Below, piece by piece: positions 44,451 to 56,032 of a stretch of DNA of 64,000 nucleotides. The notes beneath the pieces are model-generated. The model had not been told where the DNA came from and did not search any database. It saw nothing but the letters and a program-made list of their open reading frames with translations. How positions within the stretch are numbered: the first letter of the stretch is position 1; every line of letters begins with the position of its first letter. The translations under genes and the position numbers were made by a program. Source of the stretch: Bettongia penicillata ogilbyi (taxonomy: Eukaryota > Chordata > Mammalia > Diprotodontia > Potoroidae); the NCBI GenBank assembly GCA_023548195.1, contig JAJHZJ010000009.1, forward strand, positions 4,481,001-4,545,000. The letters run 5' to 3'.

Positions 44451-45456
44451 ACTGTCCTTTTTGTCAGTAATTTGAACAAGTCAGAAAGCAAAGGCAGGGT
44501 TCCATAATAGATTTGGTTGTTTGAAGAATATTTATTGGCAGGGGCTCTTTTGTGAAAGTCAGAGGTGGTCATGATGCCACAATTTGATAGGACAATGGAG
44601 AGAAGAGTTGATGCCGAAATTCAGTGTACAATCAGCTAGCAAGTTTGACCCAACTGCTTCTAGTCATTCTGGCAGTTTGTGTAAGACAGTGTCAGGACAT
44701 GTACTGATCTTGAGATTGGCTGTTTCGTTCTTGAGATTCTGTTGCAAGTCAGCAAGGCTGTTAAAATGGATTATGTGAGGGGGAGGAGCCAAGATGGTGG
44801 AATAGAAAGATACACATACGCTTAGCTCTTACCCCACAGCCCATGAAATGCCTGCAAAGAAGAACTCTCAACAAATTCTAGAGCAGCAGAAGCCACAGAA
44901 CAAGGGAGTGGAGGAGATTTCTGTTCCAGAGAGACCTGAAAACCTGATGGGAAAGGGCTGTCACGCACTGGACCCAGAGCAGAGCACAGTCCTGCCTTGA
45001 TCATGTGGTGTCAAGAGGAGCAGATCAAGAGGGCTTCAGGGATGGAATCTCCAGCAGAAGCAAAGATCCCTAAACCCACAAGTGCCAAAGGTCAGTGAGA
45101 GGGTCTGTTTGGCTGGCCAAGAAGGGAGTGGGGTGTCCCCTTAACACAAACCCCCTCAGGAGGCAGCAGCCGAGGCAACAGCAGACAGGGGCTCCCAAAG
45201 CAGGCAGTGGCCTGCATTTGTTGTTGAAGGTTTCCTCTTGAACCCCCTGAGGGAACTGAGCCCCTTGTGTGGTGGTCCTGCCCAGACCTGAGGAACTGAA
45301 CTTAATCTCACACTGAATAGCAACCTCACCCCCACCAAAAGGCCCTGAGGCTTGGGAGCAGCACATTTGAATCAGCCCCCAAGTGCTGGCTGGTCAGAAC
45401 TGGAGGCAAGGTGGTTGTGGAGAGGAAACTCAGAAGTCAGGTAACTGGCTGGGAAA

Positions 45457-46441
45457 ATGCCCAAAAAAGGGAAAAAAATAAGACCATAGAAGGTTACTTT
45501 CTTGGGGAACAGGTGTCTCCCTGCATCCTTTTGGATGAGGAAGAACAAGGCATACTGTCAGAGGAAGTCAAGGCCTCTGTCCCCAAAAGGAACTTAAAAT
45601 GGGCTCAGGCAATAGAAAATCTTAAAAAACAAGTTATCAGCTTACTAAAGGAGAACCAAAAAAATGCTGAGGAAAATAACAGCTTTAAAAAGAGGTTAAC
45701 TCAACTGGAAAAAGAGGTCCAAAAAGCCAACGAGGAGAAGGAGGTTTTAAAAAGCAGAATTAGGCAAATGGAGGAGAAGATTCAAAAGCTCACTGAACAA
45801 AATAATTCGTTGAAAGAGAGAATTGAGTTCAGGGAGACAAATGACTATGAATTAAACCAAGCAGTTAGCAAACAAAATGAAAAAATTGGAAAAATACAAG
45901 ATAAGGTGTTTTTCATTGGAAAAACAACTGATCTGGAAAATAGATCCAGGAGAAATAATTTAAAAACTATTGGACTACCTGAAAGCCACGAACAAAAAAG
46001 AGCCTAGATATTATCTTCCATGAAATTATCAAGGAAAACTACCCTGATGTTATAGAATCAGAGGGCAAAATGGATATTGAAAGAATTCATTGTTCACCTC
46101 CTGAAAGAAACCAGAACAGAGAAACTCCTAGGAATATTGTGGCCAAATTTCAGAGTTCCCAGATCAAGGAGAAAATACTGCAAGCAACTAGAAAGAAACA
46201 ATTTGAGTGCTATGGAAATACAATCAGGATAACACAGGATCTAGCAGCTTCAACATTAAGAGACTGAAGGGCTTGGAATGGGATATTTCAGAACTCAAAG
46301 GAACTGGGATTGAAGCCAAGAATTACCTACCCAGCAAATCTGAATATAATACTTCAAGGGAAAAAATGGTCATTCAGTGATATAGTTGAATTTCAAGATT
46401 TCATGTTGAGGAAAAGACCAGATCTGTATTTAAAAATTTGA
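45457..46441 (+). pseudogene. HAL1/L1-type ORF1 protein, lightly damaged
   Basis: This encodes the L1-type ORF1 RNA chaperone, about 330 residues if read through. The probable start is the ATG at 45457. An A-run indel just after it (about 45470-45479) moves the reading frame. Then come 'TIEGYFLGEQVSPCILLDEE', a coiled coil of about 100 residues ('QLEKEVQKANEEKEVLKSRI', 'QMEEKIQKLTEQNNSLKERI'), the link 'DLENRSRRNNLKTIGLPES' into the RNA-recognition motif, and a C-terminal domain ('ERIHCSPPERNQNRETPRNI', 'IRITQDLAASTLRD', 'GLKPRITYPANLNIILQGKK'). A second shift lies in the A-run near 45996-46002, and a TGA stop at 46265. With only three lesions this is the best preserved coding remnant in the window. 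No ORF2 follows. Confidence 0.9.
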
Positions 46442-46589
46442 CTTCCCAACACAATAATCAAGAGAAGCATGAAAAGGTAAACAGGAAGGAAAAATCATAA
46501 AAGACTCTCTAAAGCTGAACTGTTTACATTACTACATGGAAAGAAAATATTTTTAACTCTTGATTCTTTTCTCAGTATTTGGGTAGTTG

Positions 46590-46685
46590 GAGAGATTGTA
46601 CATACACACAAACACATACACATAGATAGATAGAGAGCACAGGGTGTCTTATATCAGAAGAGATGATACACACACACACACACAA
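46590..46685. repeat. (CA)n/(ATAG)n tract in the HAL1 3' UTR
   Basis: 'cacacaaacacatacacata' and 'gatagatag', then a second (CA)n run, at the same position in the element as 36125-36270. Confidence 0.9.
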
Positions 46686-47160
46686 ATAAAATAAAATAGA
46701 AATTAAGGGGTGAAGGAGGAAAATTCTGGGAAGAGAAAGGGAGTAATTAAATGGGGTAGGATATAACCCATAAAAGAGATAAGAAAAATCTTATTCAGTG
46801 GAGGAGATAAGGGAGAAGGGGAGCGGGGGGAAATAAAGCTACTCTCCCCATGTGTTTCTGAAGGAGGGAATAGCATGCTCACTAAATCGGATATGAAAAT
46901 TTATATATACCACAGGAAAGTAGGAGAGGAGATGACAAGTGGAGCGAGGGGAATGATAGAAGGGAGGGCAAATGAGGGAAGGGAGTCACTAGAAATAAAC
47001 ACTTTTGAGAAGGGACAAGGTCAGTTGTAGGGGGAAAAAATAAGTGGGGATAGGGTAGGTCAGAAGGCAATATAATTAGTGTTACAGAGCATGATTACTA
47101 TGGAAGTCTTTTGCAAAACAACACGTATTTAGTCTGTATTGAATTGCTTCCCTTCTTAGT

Positions 47161-47188
47161 GGGGCTGGGGAGGGAGGGGGGGGAGGGA
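47161..47188 (+). promoter_or_regulatory. G-quadruplex-capable G-run in the HAL1 3' UTR
   Basis: 'ggggctggggagggaggggg' followed by 'gggagggaga' supplies at least five runs of three or more G with loops of 1-2 nt. G-rich polypurine tracts in the 3' UTR are an established trait of mammalian L1s. Here it sits on the element's sense strand. Confidence 0.75.
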
Positions 47189-47459
47189 GAGAAGTTGGAA
47201 TTCAAAATATTAGAAATGAATGTTGAGAATTTTTATTGCATAAAATCGAGAAATAAGAACTACAGGAATAGGGGTACGGAAATTTATCTTGCCCTGCAAG
47301 AAAACAGAGAAGATGGGGATAGGAGAGGGGTGGGGTGCAATGGAGGGGAGGGTACATTGAGGGAAGGAGTAATCAGAATGCCAGGTATTAGGAAGCAGGG
47401 GGAGGAGAGTGATGGGGAGAAAAATTGGACATGCTACAAAGTGAGGTAAAAGCAATTAG

Positions 47460-49230
47460 TATTAAAATGATAGACTGAATTAATTACTGAGAATAAATCA
47501 ATGACATCTTTAGTTTGGAGAAAAGAATTTCAGTCTGAATTTCCTAGAGGAAGGTAACCTCAGGTAAAATTTGGCATTGATGGAAAAGTCAAGGTTTTAA
47601 TGGTAAATTTGATTTTATGATTGCCATTTAATCAGGAACTAGAACATGTATAGAAAGGCATGTAAGCCACTTAAGATTTGCCTCAAAAGATGTTCCTGAG
47701 GCAAAGTGAAACTATAATCATATTTGAAACCTGGTTATTGGAACTTGCCATTTTTAGATGCTATGGACTATTAAGTGACTGTTCTTCTGAGTCTAACTCC
47801 AGGTATGGGCAGCAAGAAAGGCAATCTGAGCCTCCAATCCATGATGCCAGTAAGGTGATGAGATGCTGGTATGAAATGCAGAGGTGATCTCAAGGGAAGG
47901 GTGGGAGAGCAGCTGTTCAGTATGGGCTGAGGTGGGATTCTCCTGACTCAATTTCCCCACTGACACCTGGCAGACCTTAAGCCTGACTGAATGCAAGTGG
48001 ATAATCTAATCCTGCCTGGATTTGCCATGAAGTTAGGGTGATATTGTATCCCTGCAATGTCCTTACTATTGGTGGCAATTTCCTATAGTCAAAAGATTTG
48101 TAATGTTAATATCAGATGTATTCAATTACAGATTATGGGTAGGGGAACATCCGAGGTTTTCTAAAATTAAGCTATTAGGCATAGGACTTTAGACCAACAA
48201 CAGTAAGTTAGAGTCCTTTAATTCTCAGTAATACTGTGGAGACAATGAGGTCAAGAGCTTGTGAAATTAGCAAAATAAATACTATTTGTGTCTCAGTTGG
48301 TTAATGTTTAAAACAAAATTCTTTTGTGGTCCATATTGTAAATGCTTTAAAAAGAAATATCACCTGACCAAAAGTTGGAATTACTTTATCTATCATAAAC
48401 TATGTTAAAAATAATAATAATAAATAAGAAAAAATGGATTATATGGTCAATAGATTAAGACAATGTTACAGAACCATGAGAGTCCTTACAGTCATGGTGG
48501 TCTTGGGTTTCTACTCTGACACTTCCTTTTTTGTGCGATTGTGTAGCATCCTGGTGTTTCCTTCCATAAGATATAGACATCAAAGAATCAGAGCTGTTTT
48601 GTATCTTCCAAGAAGAAGAGGTATAGTAGGTAAGGGATGTGTTTGTCTTGTCTCTCAGTGAGCCAGGGATATTGCTCTCCAATCTGTTAATTCAAAAAAT
48701 TCTTGGGAAGTTTCTGTATGAAGAAAAGAATTCAGTTTGTAGAAAATTTGTACTGGACCAGGTTGCAAGCCTGTCACAGAAGATCTGGAGAATAAGGTAA
48801 AAACCTGTTTGCTGGAGAAACTAGGCTATCACTGAGGGAGTCAGAGGAGTATAGTAGCAAATATTGACATGGTGGGTGATAAAGCTATGAACTGTTGACT
48901 TGGCTTAGAATTTCTATGCCCGGGGTTGGGATTGGTGTCCTGGGTTCTGGTTCTTGGCTGAATTTTTAAATGGGGAATATTTATGTTAAGTGGGCAGTTG
49001 TGGAAGTTAGGTGGATGGATACCAGAAATCCAAAAGACTAAAGCTGAGAAATACCAACTGAATGTTTGAATGAAAGGATGATAAATGATACATGAACTTT
49101 AACATTTCAAAGATTTATTCAAGATAAACTTACTGGCAAATTAAAATTTCATGAAATGACAGCCAACATAAAATATTAAACTCTGTGAAAGATATTACCT
49201 GTTAAGGGTTGTGGGTTTTGTGTGTGTTTG
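47460..49230. other. no recognised feature
   Basis: Mixed-composition DNA without repeats I can assign. Overlapping + and - frames near 48434-48682 (75 codons each) have no motif. Confidence 0.4.
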
Positions 49231-49239
49231 TGTTATGGT

Positions 49240-49512
49240 TTTGTTGTTGTTTCAGAGATGTCTGACTCTTCATGCCCCCATTTTTGGGGGATTTTTGAGC
49301 AAAAAATAACTCAAAAAATGATTGTGAGCAAAAAAAAAAAAACAAGCCATTTCCTTCTTCAGTTCATTTTACAGATGAAAAAACTGAATCACGCTGGGTT
49401 AAATGACTTTCCCAGGGACATAGAGTTAATAAGTGTCTAAGGACAGATTTGAACTCAGGTCCTCCTGATTCCAGGCTCAGTACTCTATCTACAATGCCAT
49501 GTAACTGCTTGT
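49240..49512 (-). repeat. MAR1-type CORE-SINE with A-run expansion
   Basis: 'ttgttgttgtttcagagatg' tail, 'catttccttcttcagttcat', 'aatgactttcccagggacat' and 'agatttgaactcaggtcctc' + 'agtactctatctacaatgcc'. An extra A-rich stretch at 49300-49342 lengthens the tail part. Confidence 0.88.
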
Positions 49513-49574
49513 GTTTTGGAGGGAGACCAAAAAGATAAATCAAATTGACCAAGGCAATACAGAAAATCCCATAA

Positions 49575-49635
49575 ATCAGTCAAACATTTATTAAGGGCCA
49601 AATATGTGCCAGTCTGCTAGGCACTGGGACTTCAT
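49575..49635 (+). repeat. ancient mammalian 3'-end repeat (short copy)
   Basis: 'gtcaaacatttattaagggc' + 'caaatatgtgccagtctgct' + 'aggcactggga'. Confidence 0.6.
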
Positions 49636-49764
49636 CTTGACAAATGGATTTGATCATAACAAGATTCTAATTTATAAACTGAATCAGTAACATGGAGTGA
49701 AGTGGAACGGAAGAGCTGGTAGGAATGGTGCCCCATCCTTGAGCTGCTACCACCACCAAAACCT

Positions 49765-49905
49765 TGCATTCTGGTTCACTTTAGGTTACCAGATAACTTT
49801 GGTCAATTCGCTTAATCTCTTTTATGCCTAAATTTCCTATCTATAAAGATGAGCTGATTGAACCAGATGAACTCAGGTCTATTTCTTTATTTCTATGATC
49901 CTTTG
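49765..49905 (+). repeat. MIR SINE fragment
   Basis: 'actttggtcaattcgcttaa' + 'tctcttttatgcctaaattt' + 'cctatctataaagatgagct' + 'gattgaaccagatga'. Confidence 0.6.
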
Positions 49906-49909
49906 AGTT

Positions 49910-50840
49910 GAGGTGGGATTTGCTTGGGTCGTTTGACATTTCAGCATAACTAACCCTATGCAGATGGGATTCTGGGTAGGCCATCTTAACACTGAGCTCT
50001 ACCTTGCTCAAAATAACTCCTATCAGAGTTCCAGTATCTTTTTCGTAATTTGGGTATGAACCTGTGAGTTGAGAAACATGCTGGGCTCTGCGCCCTTCAA
50101 TGTTATCAGTAAAATCTTAGCTCATGTCCTTCCTCATTCATCATGTAGATACTAGATTTTGTGGTTGGTATCCATGTTTTCCCCTGGGGTGATCATGAAA
50201 GAATTACCTAAGAGTCTTGAAACTGGCGAGATTTCAATCCAGTTCATATTCATTTTGAAGGAACCCCAAGAATACTTCAAGGGTGTCTATCTTGGGTAGG
50301 GCAACAGCCCATCCTTTCTAATTGGGCTTTGCTATCGTAGAGCCGCTCAGCTACGTGTTTACCCAGCCTAAGACTATTAATCTCCATAAAGAGACTTGTG
50401 GATTTATGCAAAAAGAGTGGTAAAATTTAAAGGCTCATTAATCATCCTGGCACTATGATCTCATGTTATTATGAAATAAATATGCTAACTAAATAGATCC
50501 AGATGCGATCTAATATGTGTTTCCAGGAAAGACTATTTTCTTTTTTTGGCCTGGGCAACAAACAAGTGAGAATTATTTACATCACTCTAGTACCTTTCCT
50601 CCAGAATTATCGGGAGTGCTGCTCTATTTCCTTTAAACTTTTTACTGTGTGGGCTGGTGGTGAAGAGGAAGTGAGTTTGTTAGGCAAGGATCAGTGGGGA
50701 AACCCAAAAAAGAGAAGATGGATATTTGAGAACCAAGAACAGCTGAGTGATAGAGATGGAAGACTTGATCAGTAGTCTCATGCTCCAGTCCCTCATGGCC
50801 ACAGGAGTATTACTTTTCATCTGATAGTCTGGCCAAAGAC
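49910..50840. other. no recognised feature
   Basis: Single-copy-looking DNA with balanced composition. The 90-codon + frame at 50503-50775 (aromatic start, then charged) has no recognisable domain. Confidence 0.45.
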
Positions 50841-50843
50841 AAA

Positions 50844-50897
<54 letters not shown>
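50844..50897. repeat. (TATC)n tetranucleotide microsatellite
   Basis: About 13 uninterrupted 'atct' units, followed by imperfect 'atccatc', 'gtatctat' and 'ctgtctatc' units to about 50960. Likely length-polymorphic. Confidence 0.97.
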
Positions 50898-50898
<1 letters not shown>

Positions 50899-50959
50899 TC
50901 ATCCATCATGTATCTATGTATCTGTCTATCCATCCCTCCATCGGTCTGTCTATCTAACT

Positions 50960-51725
50960 AATTTATTGAGGACTTCTTATAGGTATTCTACTATAGAAGA
51001 AAGATGGAAGCATCCTTATCCACTACAAGATACCAGACCTTTGTTTCAGGTGCATTATCCTCTCAAGTGTTCCTTACTTAAGAGCATCTCTGGACACATT
51101 CTACACCGTGACCATTTTCCGGTATACCCAGACAAACTTGAGATACAACAGTATAAAATATGCTCAGGATAGCCTTGTAAAGGTACTATATTTCTTTACA
51201 AGAAACATTATTCTAGTTTTTGCATAATTAATATTTACCAATCTCATTTCAAGGGAGTCATTGTTTGGATAGCAGCGTTTTAAGACGTATAAGGACAATT
51301 AGAAAAATGTTGTCTGTATACAGAGATGTTGCTGAGAAATTTTTTTATTTAGTAATTAAGACAACAATTAAGTTTATTTGGACTGAGAGTCAATAGAAAA
51401 AGAAAAGAATATAAATAAAATCTATTTCAAAAAAATTATCCACGTGAAATAATTAGCTCAAAAAAAAGTTGTGATTACATTTTAAGAAAAGTGGCTACAG
51501 AACATTCACTCACAAATTTGTGGGACATTTTCACACAAGTATACATGGTGACATTAGGAAGATGAGCATGCCACAAAGAGCATAGCAGTAGAGAAGCACA
51601 TATTGAGAGAACATACAAGTGACATGCAAGGTCCTTCAGTTTTTCTCTTCTTATGATGTCCTCATGCTGCTCACCCTGCAGACAGATTCTCCTCTAGCTA
51701 GGTCACTTAGCTGGACTGTCTGGGT
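50960..51725. other. no recognised feature
   Basis: AT-rich DNA without a repeat family I can assign. Confidence 0.45.
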
Positions 51726-51740
51726 CTACTTTTCTCTGTA

Positions 51741-52054
51741 TGGGGCAGCTAGGTGGTGCAGTGGATAGAGCACCAGTGCAGAGTCAGGAGGACCTGAGTT
51801 CAAATCTCACCTCAGACACTTGACACTCACTAGCTGTGTGACCTTGGGCAAGTCAATTAACCCCAATTGCCTCATCCTTGGTCATCTCTAGTCATCCTGA
51901 TGAATATCTGGTCACAGAATTCAGATAGCTCTGAAGGAGAAGTGAGGCTGATGACCTGCACAGCCCTCCCTCACTCAAAACAAAGTCAAGTGCAAGTCAT
52001 ATCATTGTTTCTCTGATGGCATGGTCTTCTTCAGCAACGAAGACAAACACACCC
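51741..52054 (+). repeat. full-length MAR-type CORE-SINE with RTE-like tail, perfect target-site duplication
   Basis: 'ttttctctgta' stands at 51730-51740 and again at 52055-52065. The insert carries, in order, the A box ('ggcagctaggtggtgcagtg'), B box ('gagttcaaatctcacctcag'), CORE ('ctgtgtgaccttgggcaagt') and RTE-like tail ending 'cagcaacgaagacaaacaca'. It is the best reference copy of this SINE here. Its A and B boxes form an internal Pol III promoter typical of tRNA-derived SINEs. Confidence 0.97.
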
Positions 52055-52324
52055 TTTTCTCTGTAGCTCAGCTCTTAGTTAAGTCTCTTCTGGATCTTCT
52101 CACTGACTTGCTTGATTAGACTCTTCTGTTGGATGCTGCCACGACAGGGTCATGGTGGTGGACTATATAAATACGGTTTATAATATTGCTTTGAGCAAGA
52201 GGAGCCCAATGAAATAAGATGTTTACATTTGTTGGAAAATTTGGGATTACCTTTTAGGCTTATGGTCAGAGCATCATGTTTTAGAGATTGTACTAGACAT
52301 TTACTGTTATCTGTGCATCAAATA

Positions 52325-52505
52325 TGCTGTACTGGAAAGAATGCCAGACTTGAGATTCAGGATATTGGATTTGAATACCAATGACATGTCACTTAGGAAT
52401 TTAGGATTATCAGTTGAACCCTTTGGATCTCTATTTCCTCATACATAAATAATTATTTATGACCAGATGACTCCTAAGATCCCTTCAGACTCTAAGATTA
52501 GTTGT
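52325..52505 (+). repeat. MIR SINE fragment
   Basis: 'agaatgccagacttgagatt', 'tggatttgaataccaatgac', 'tggatctctatttcctcata' and 'ctaagatcccttcagactct'. Confidence 0.75.
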
Positions 52506-52547
52506 TTTTGTGAAGGACTCATGACTCCATTTTGTTCTCTAACCTTT

Positions 52548-52715
52548 TTGAACAAAGTGGTGCTATGGATACTAAGTTCAAATCCTAGCTCTGATATTGC
52601 CTATGAGACCTCATGCAAGTCACTTTACCTTAGTTTCTTCATCTGTAAATTGAGTAGGATTAGGCTAGATGTCTTTTGAGGTGCATTACTGCTTTAAATC
52701 TATAATCCTATGATG
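52548..52715 (+). repeat. MIR SINE fragment
   Basis: 'aagttcaaatcctagctctg' + 'cctcatgcaagtcactttac' + 'cttagtttcttcatctgtaa' + 'attgagtaggatta'. Confidence 0.82.
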
Positions 52716-53377
52716 TGAGAATGTTTTTTTTTTTGTACTTTGCCAGTCCCATTTTATATCATTCTTATTTTTAACTCCTAACACTACCAATGTCAAAAGT
52801 TCCTTTTGTATTGCTGAAAGATAGTTTGGGAGTTTTAAACATTGACTTATATGTCAGTTGATTTCCTAGTGATTAATCCTGTTCTCCTTTAGAATATGTA
52901 CTTTTTTGCTACTGCTCAGGAAATGAAAATGAATGATTCTTAAAGAGAATAAAAATGTCTGCTTCAAACAAATTGTTTTTACCATCCCATGAGATTCCAG
53001 GATAGCAATTTTCATTATCTATCCAGATGGATGGTCTTATCCCAAGTATGTCTATATTTTTATAAAACATCCATGGATGATAGATGCTGAATGGGGTCTG
53101 GAGTGTTACTTATGGGTTCTAACAATTACCTCTCTGCCTAGCTCATATAAGTTTCTAGATAACATCTGGACAACCATTCTTTCTGGGAAGGACTTATTTG
53201 ATACCTGGCTGTAATTACAGTTTCTAGAGGAAAGATTCTTTTTGTGGCTAGTCCTAATCACCATGTCTTGAATCATTTGGTTGGTAGTTGTCTTCAAGTT
53301 AAACTATTTTGCCAAGATTTCTCCAGAGTCTAGGGTTGAATATGAAGGGAAGTTATACTTAATGGAATTTCCTTCTT
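52716..53377. other. no recognised feature
   Basis: AT-rich DNA; nothing assigned. Confidence 0.45.
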
Positions 53378-53472
53378 TTCTGCCTTATAGATTATTATCT
53401 CTTGTATCAAGAGTCAAATGTCTTTTTTGCTGGTATGATAAGACTATTGCTACTGGGTAAGGATGAACTTGA
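53378..53472 (+). repeat. 95-bp near-identical repeat, copy 1 (contains candidate exon)
   Basis: It differs from 54964-55059 by only one A ('gggtaagg' versus 'gggtaaagg'). It contains a candidate 66-nt exon at 53391-53456. The exon is preceded by a pyrimidine-rich tract ending 'ctgccttatag' and followed by 'CTGG|GTAAGG', a strong donor. Two of the three frames are open through the 66 nt; one reads 'YYLLYQESNVFFAGMIRLLL'. I do not recognise this peptide. Flanking sequence outside the 95 bp does not match copy 2. Confidence 0.9.
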
Positions 53473-53739
53473 GTATTTACTGGTGAGATACGCATGGTAG
53501 ACTGGGTTTTCATAGAAACATTATTTAAATTTAACTTTCAGATAGATTTCCATGGGAATATGAATTATATTTAGAATCTCCTTTAAATTTGTTGTAAAAT
53601 ATGTTGCTAAATGTAAGTCTTGATGGAGTTAATTAACCTCATATCAAAAAACTCTTCAGAAGCTCACTTATAATTTTCCCCATTTAATGAAATTTAAGTT
53701 CTTCCTGTGCAATTAAATCATGTAATAAGTAATCCATTC

Positions 53740-53895
53740 TTTTAGCAAACATTTCTTAAGCACTTACTGTGTGCAGAATACTGTACTGGGTCCTGAGGCA
53801 GAGATAGAGTTTACATAACACATAGTTCCTGCCTTCATGGAGCTTAGCATTAAGTGGGAGGGGGAACAATACTACACAAACATGAAACAGAACTT
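53740..53895 (+). repeat. ancient mammalian 3'-end repeat
   Basis: 'gcaaacatttcttaagcact' + 'tactgtgtgcagaatactgt', 'gttcctgccttcatggagct' and 'tagcattaagtgggaggggg'. Confidence 0.8.
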
Positions 53896-54963
53896 AGGGA
53901 CCATGACCTTAGCTATGTGTAGCTTAAGTTGGATGAGGCAAGTTGTGTGGCATATGTACTAGTTAATAACTATACCAACTCTTGCTTTGATTTAAATATT
54001 ATTATGGTACTTATTTTTCTTTTTATTAATTCTTATTCCAGGTTCTTAAAGAAAAGGGGGTATGTTCTATGATTTCAGCACAAATTAATAGAAATGAAGA
54101 AACTTTCTCATTAACTAATTAGTTCTGAGCCCCCAGCTTAGTTTAGGGGGAAAAAAGAAGAACTTCTTTATCTTTCACTATCAAATCCCAGTCTCATAGG
54201 CTTAGATAAATATCAATGTCTCTAAGGCTATAATTACTATATATAATTACTAACTATAGTAAGGATATAGTTGCTATATATAATTACTAACAGATAACAC
54301 AAAGATTTAAATATCCTCTCTCTTAAAGATACAGTAATTCTATCCATACTCTCTGTGGAAAGAGCTATGGAAATTGGTCAAGGTATAACAAACAATATTA
54401 TATCATACATTTATGCTTCAGCTTTCTGTTGGTATCATTTTAGGCCATACCACCCTAAATGCACCCAATTTTATCTCATCTCAGACACTAAATAGGATAA
54501 GGCATGGCTAGTACTTGTGTAACAATAAGAATCCATTAATTACTTTAACATCCCTCCCCCGCAAAGTAACTACTTTTATTAATAATATTTCTTGATTGAA
54601 TCAATTAATCAGCACTATATAAAGAGAAGGCCTGTATACTCCCAAGAGTCAACCAGACATCTCAATTAGGTACCATAAAAAATCTGTTTCAATTATGTTG
54701 AGGAATTGATCATCCTTTGAACAACTTGTATAAAAATACAAGCTCTGTCAGAACCAGAGTGTTTGAGGAAATGGCAACAGAGAAAGTTGGATTAAACTGT
54801 GGTAGAGAAGGGAGAGGTCATGGTGGACCACTGGCTCTACATTCATCTTGGAACAGAAGTCCAGGATTGACACCATTAGTTGTGCTTACCTCCTCATAGA
54901 CCTAGGGAACTTTCAGGAAAACATTTACTCTTTCCCCAACTTCCACTCCTGGTGCTTATCTTA

Positions 54964-55059
54964 TTCTGCCTTATAGATTATTATCTCTTGTATCAAGAGT
55001 CAAATGTCTTTTTTGCTGGTATGATAAGACTATTGCTACTGGGTAAAGGATGAACTTGA
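54964..55059 (+). repeat. 95-bp near-identical repeat, copy 2
   Basis: It carries the same 66-nt candidate exon (54977-55042), with acceptor 'ttattctgccttatag' and donor 'CTGG|GTAAAG'. The copies are 1586 bp apart in the same orientation. Confidence 0.9.
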
Positions 55060-56032
55060 AAATAGCTGTTTGGGCTACTTGAGATCAGAGGGTAATAATC
55101 ACAGTCTTGGATTCCTGACTTTTTTTCCTCTGTGATCTATTACTAGTGAGATAATAGATAGTAAAGGGATAGATAAAATGAAAACCATCTCAGGTAATAT
55201 AATTGGCACCACAATCCTAGAAGTAATCTCTAACGCCTGTCCTTATTCCTTTGATTTTTAAATGAATGCAATCCTAATGCCAGATAAAAAGTTTTAAAAA
55301 AAGTATTGAGGCAATTTGAAATATGAAATCCTTAAGAGCCAAATGCAGTAAAATTTTTAGACTGAAACATATGGGAATGCATAAACAAAACATTTAAAAA
55401 AAAAACTTTAAAATGCGACAAATGAACTATAACAACTTAAGTCCAGCTAAAACAATTACAGGGCCCCTATGAACAAAACTGAAATCAACCTTCATATTCT
55501 CTAATAAGATTGAAAGTTAAATTAAATTTTGAAAATGCAGAAAGCTGGCTATGTCAACTGAATACTACTGTAAACAACTGTAAAATGTTAATAATCTAGG
55601 AATATTACCATTAAAAGGCAATTTTAGAATAGAAATAGAAAAACTTGGAAAGTGATGAAAAGTATGAAGTGTAAAAGCTTTTTTAAACCCTTGAATTCAG
55701 AGAAGCAAAAATCTTTGAGATCAGTCTAATATAAAAAGTCTCCCGGGGATTAAATCAAGGCCTTGGTCTGAGGTGAAAAGGTTGGGCAACTCTGGAAATT
55801 AAAGAATTTGAACAGGCTAATTCTTTTAGTTTCCAGGGTAAGAAAAAATGAATTCAAACCTCAGAATGGGCTAAGTTATCATCCAATCTGCACTGGGTCC
55901 TTATTCTAGCCTTCAAGTTCTATGGTCCCAACTATAAAATTTACCTAGTCAAAAGGAACCTGGGTAAAGCCTCCTAAGGTCCCAGGACCTTACCTTTCTG
56001 CCTCCTGGTCACCTTAATACAAGTCCTTGTCC

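Larger units (their letters stand above)
44777..47440 (+). mobile_element. ORF2-less L1 (HAL1-type), 5'-complete
   Basis: It begins with the L1-type 5' end 'gggggaggagccaagatggt' + 'ggaatagaaag', followed by about 680 bp of 5' UTR, ORF1 (45457-46441), and directly a purine-rich 3' UTR (46442-47440). That 3' UTR shares landmarks with 11025-11653 and 35302-36350: 'aattgcttcccttcttagtg' and 'ggagtaatcagaatgccagg'. No ORF2 sequence intervenes. The last about 50 bp of the 3' end seen in the other copies are absent, and I could not define a target-site duplication. It lacks the 540-bp duplication of the 35.3-kb copy. Confidence 0.88.

Noticed and set aside
45070..45366. 98-codon minus-strand frame with Cys-rich segments
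   Set aside because: Antisense to the HAL1 5' UTR. Some L1s have antisense transcripts, but nothing here supports a protein.
50844..50960. Direct repeats resembling a CRISPR-like array
   Set aside because: Four-base (ATCT)n units without spacers; a plain microsatellite in a vertebrate genome.
51741..51830. tRNA gene suggested by A and B box sequences
   Set aside because: The boxes belong to the tRNA-derived head of a SINE with a target-site duplication. There is no cloverleaf or CCA-type 3' end.
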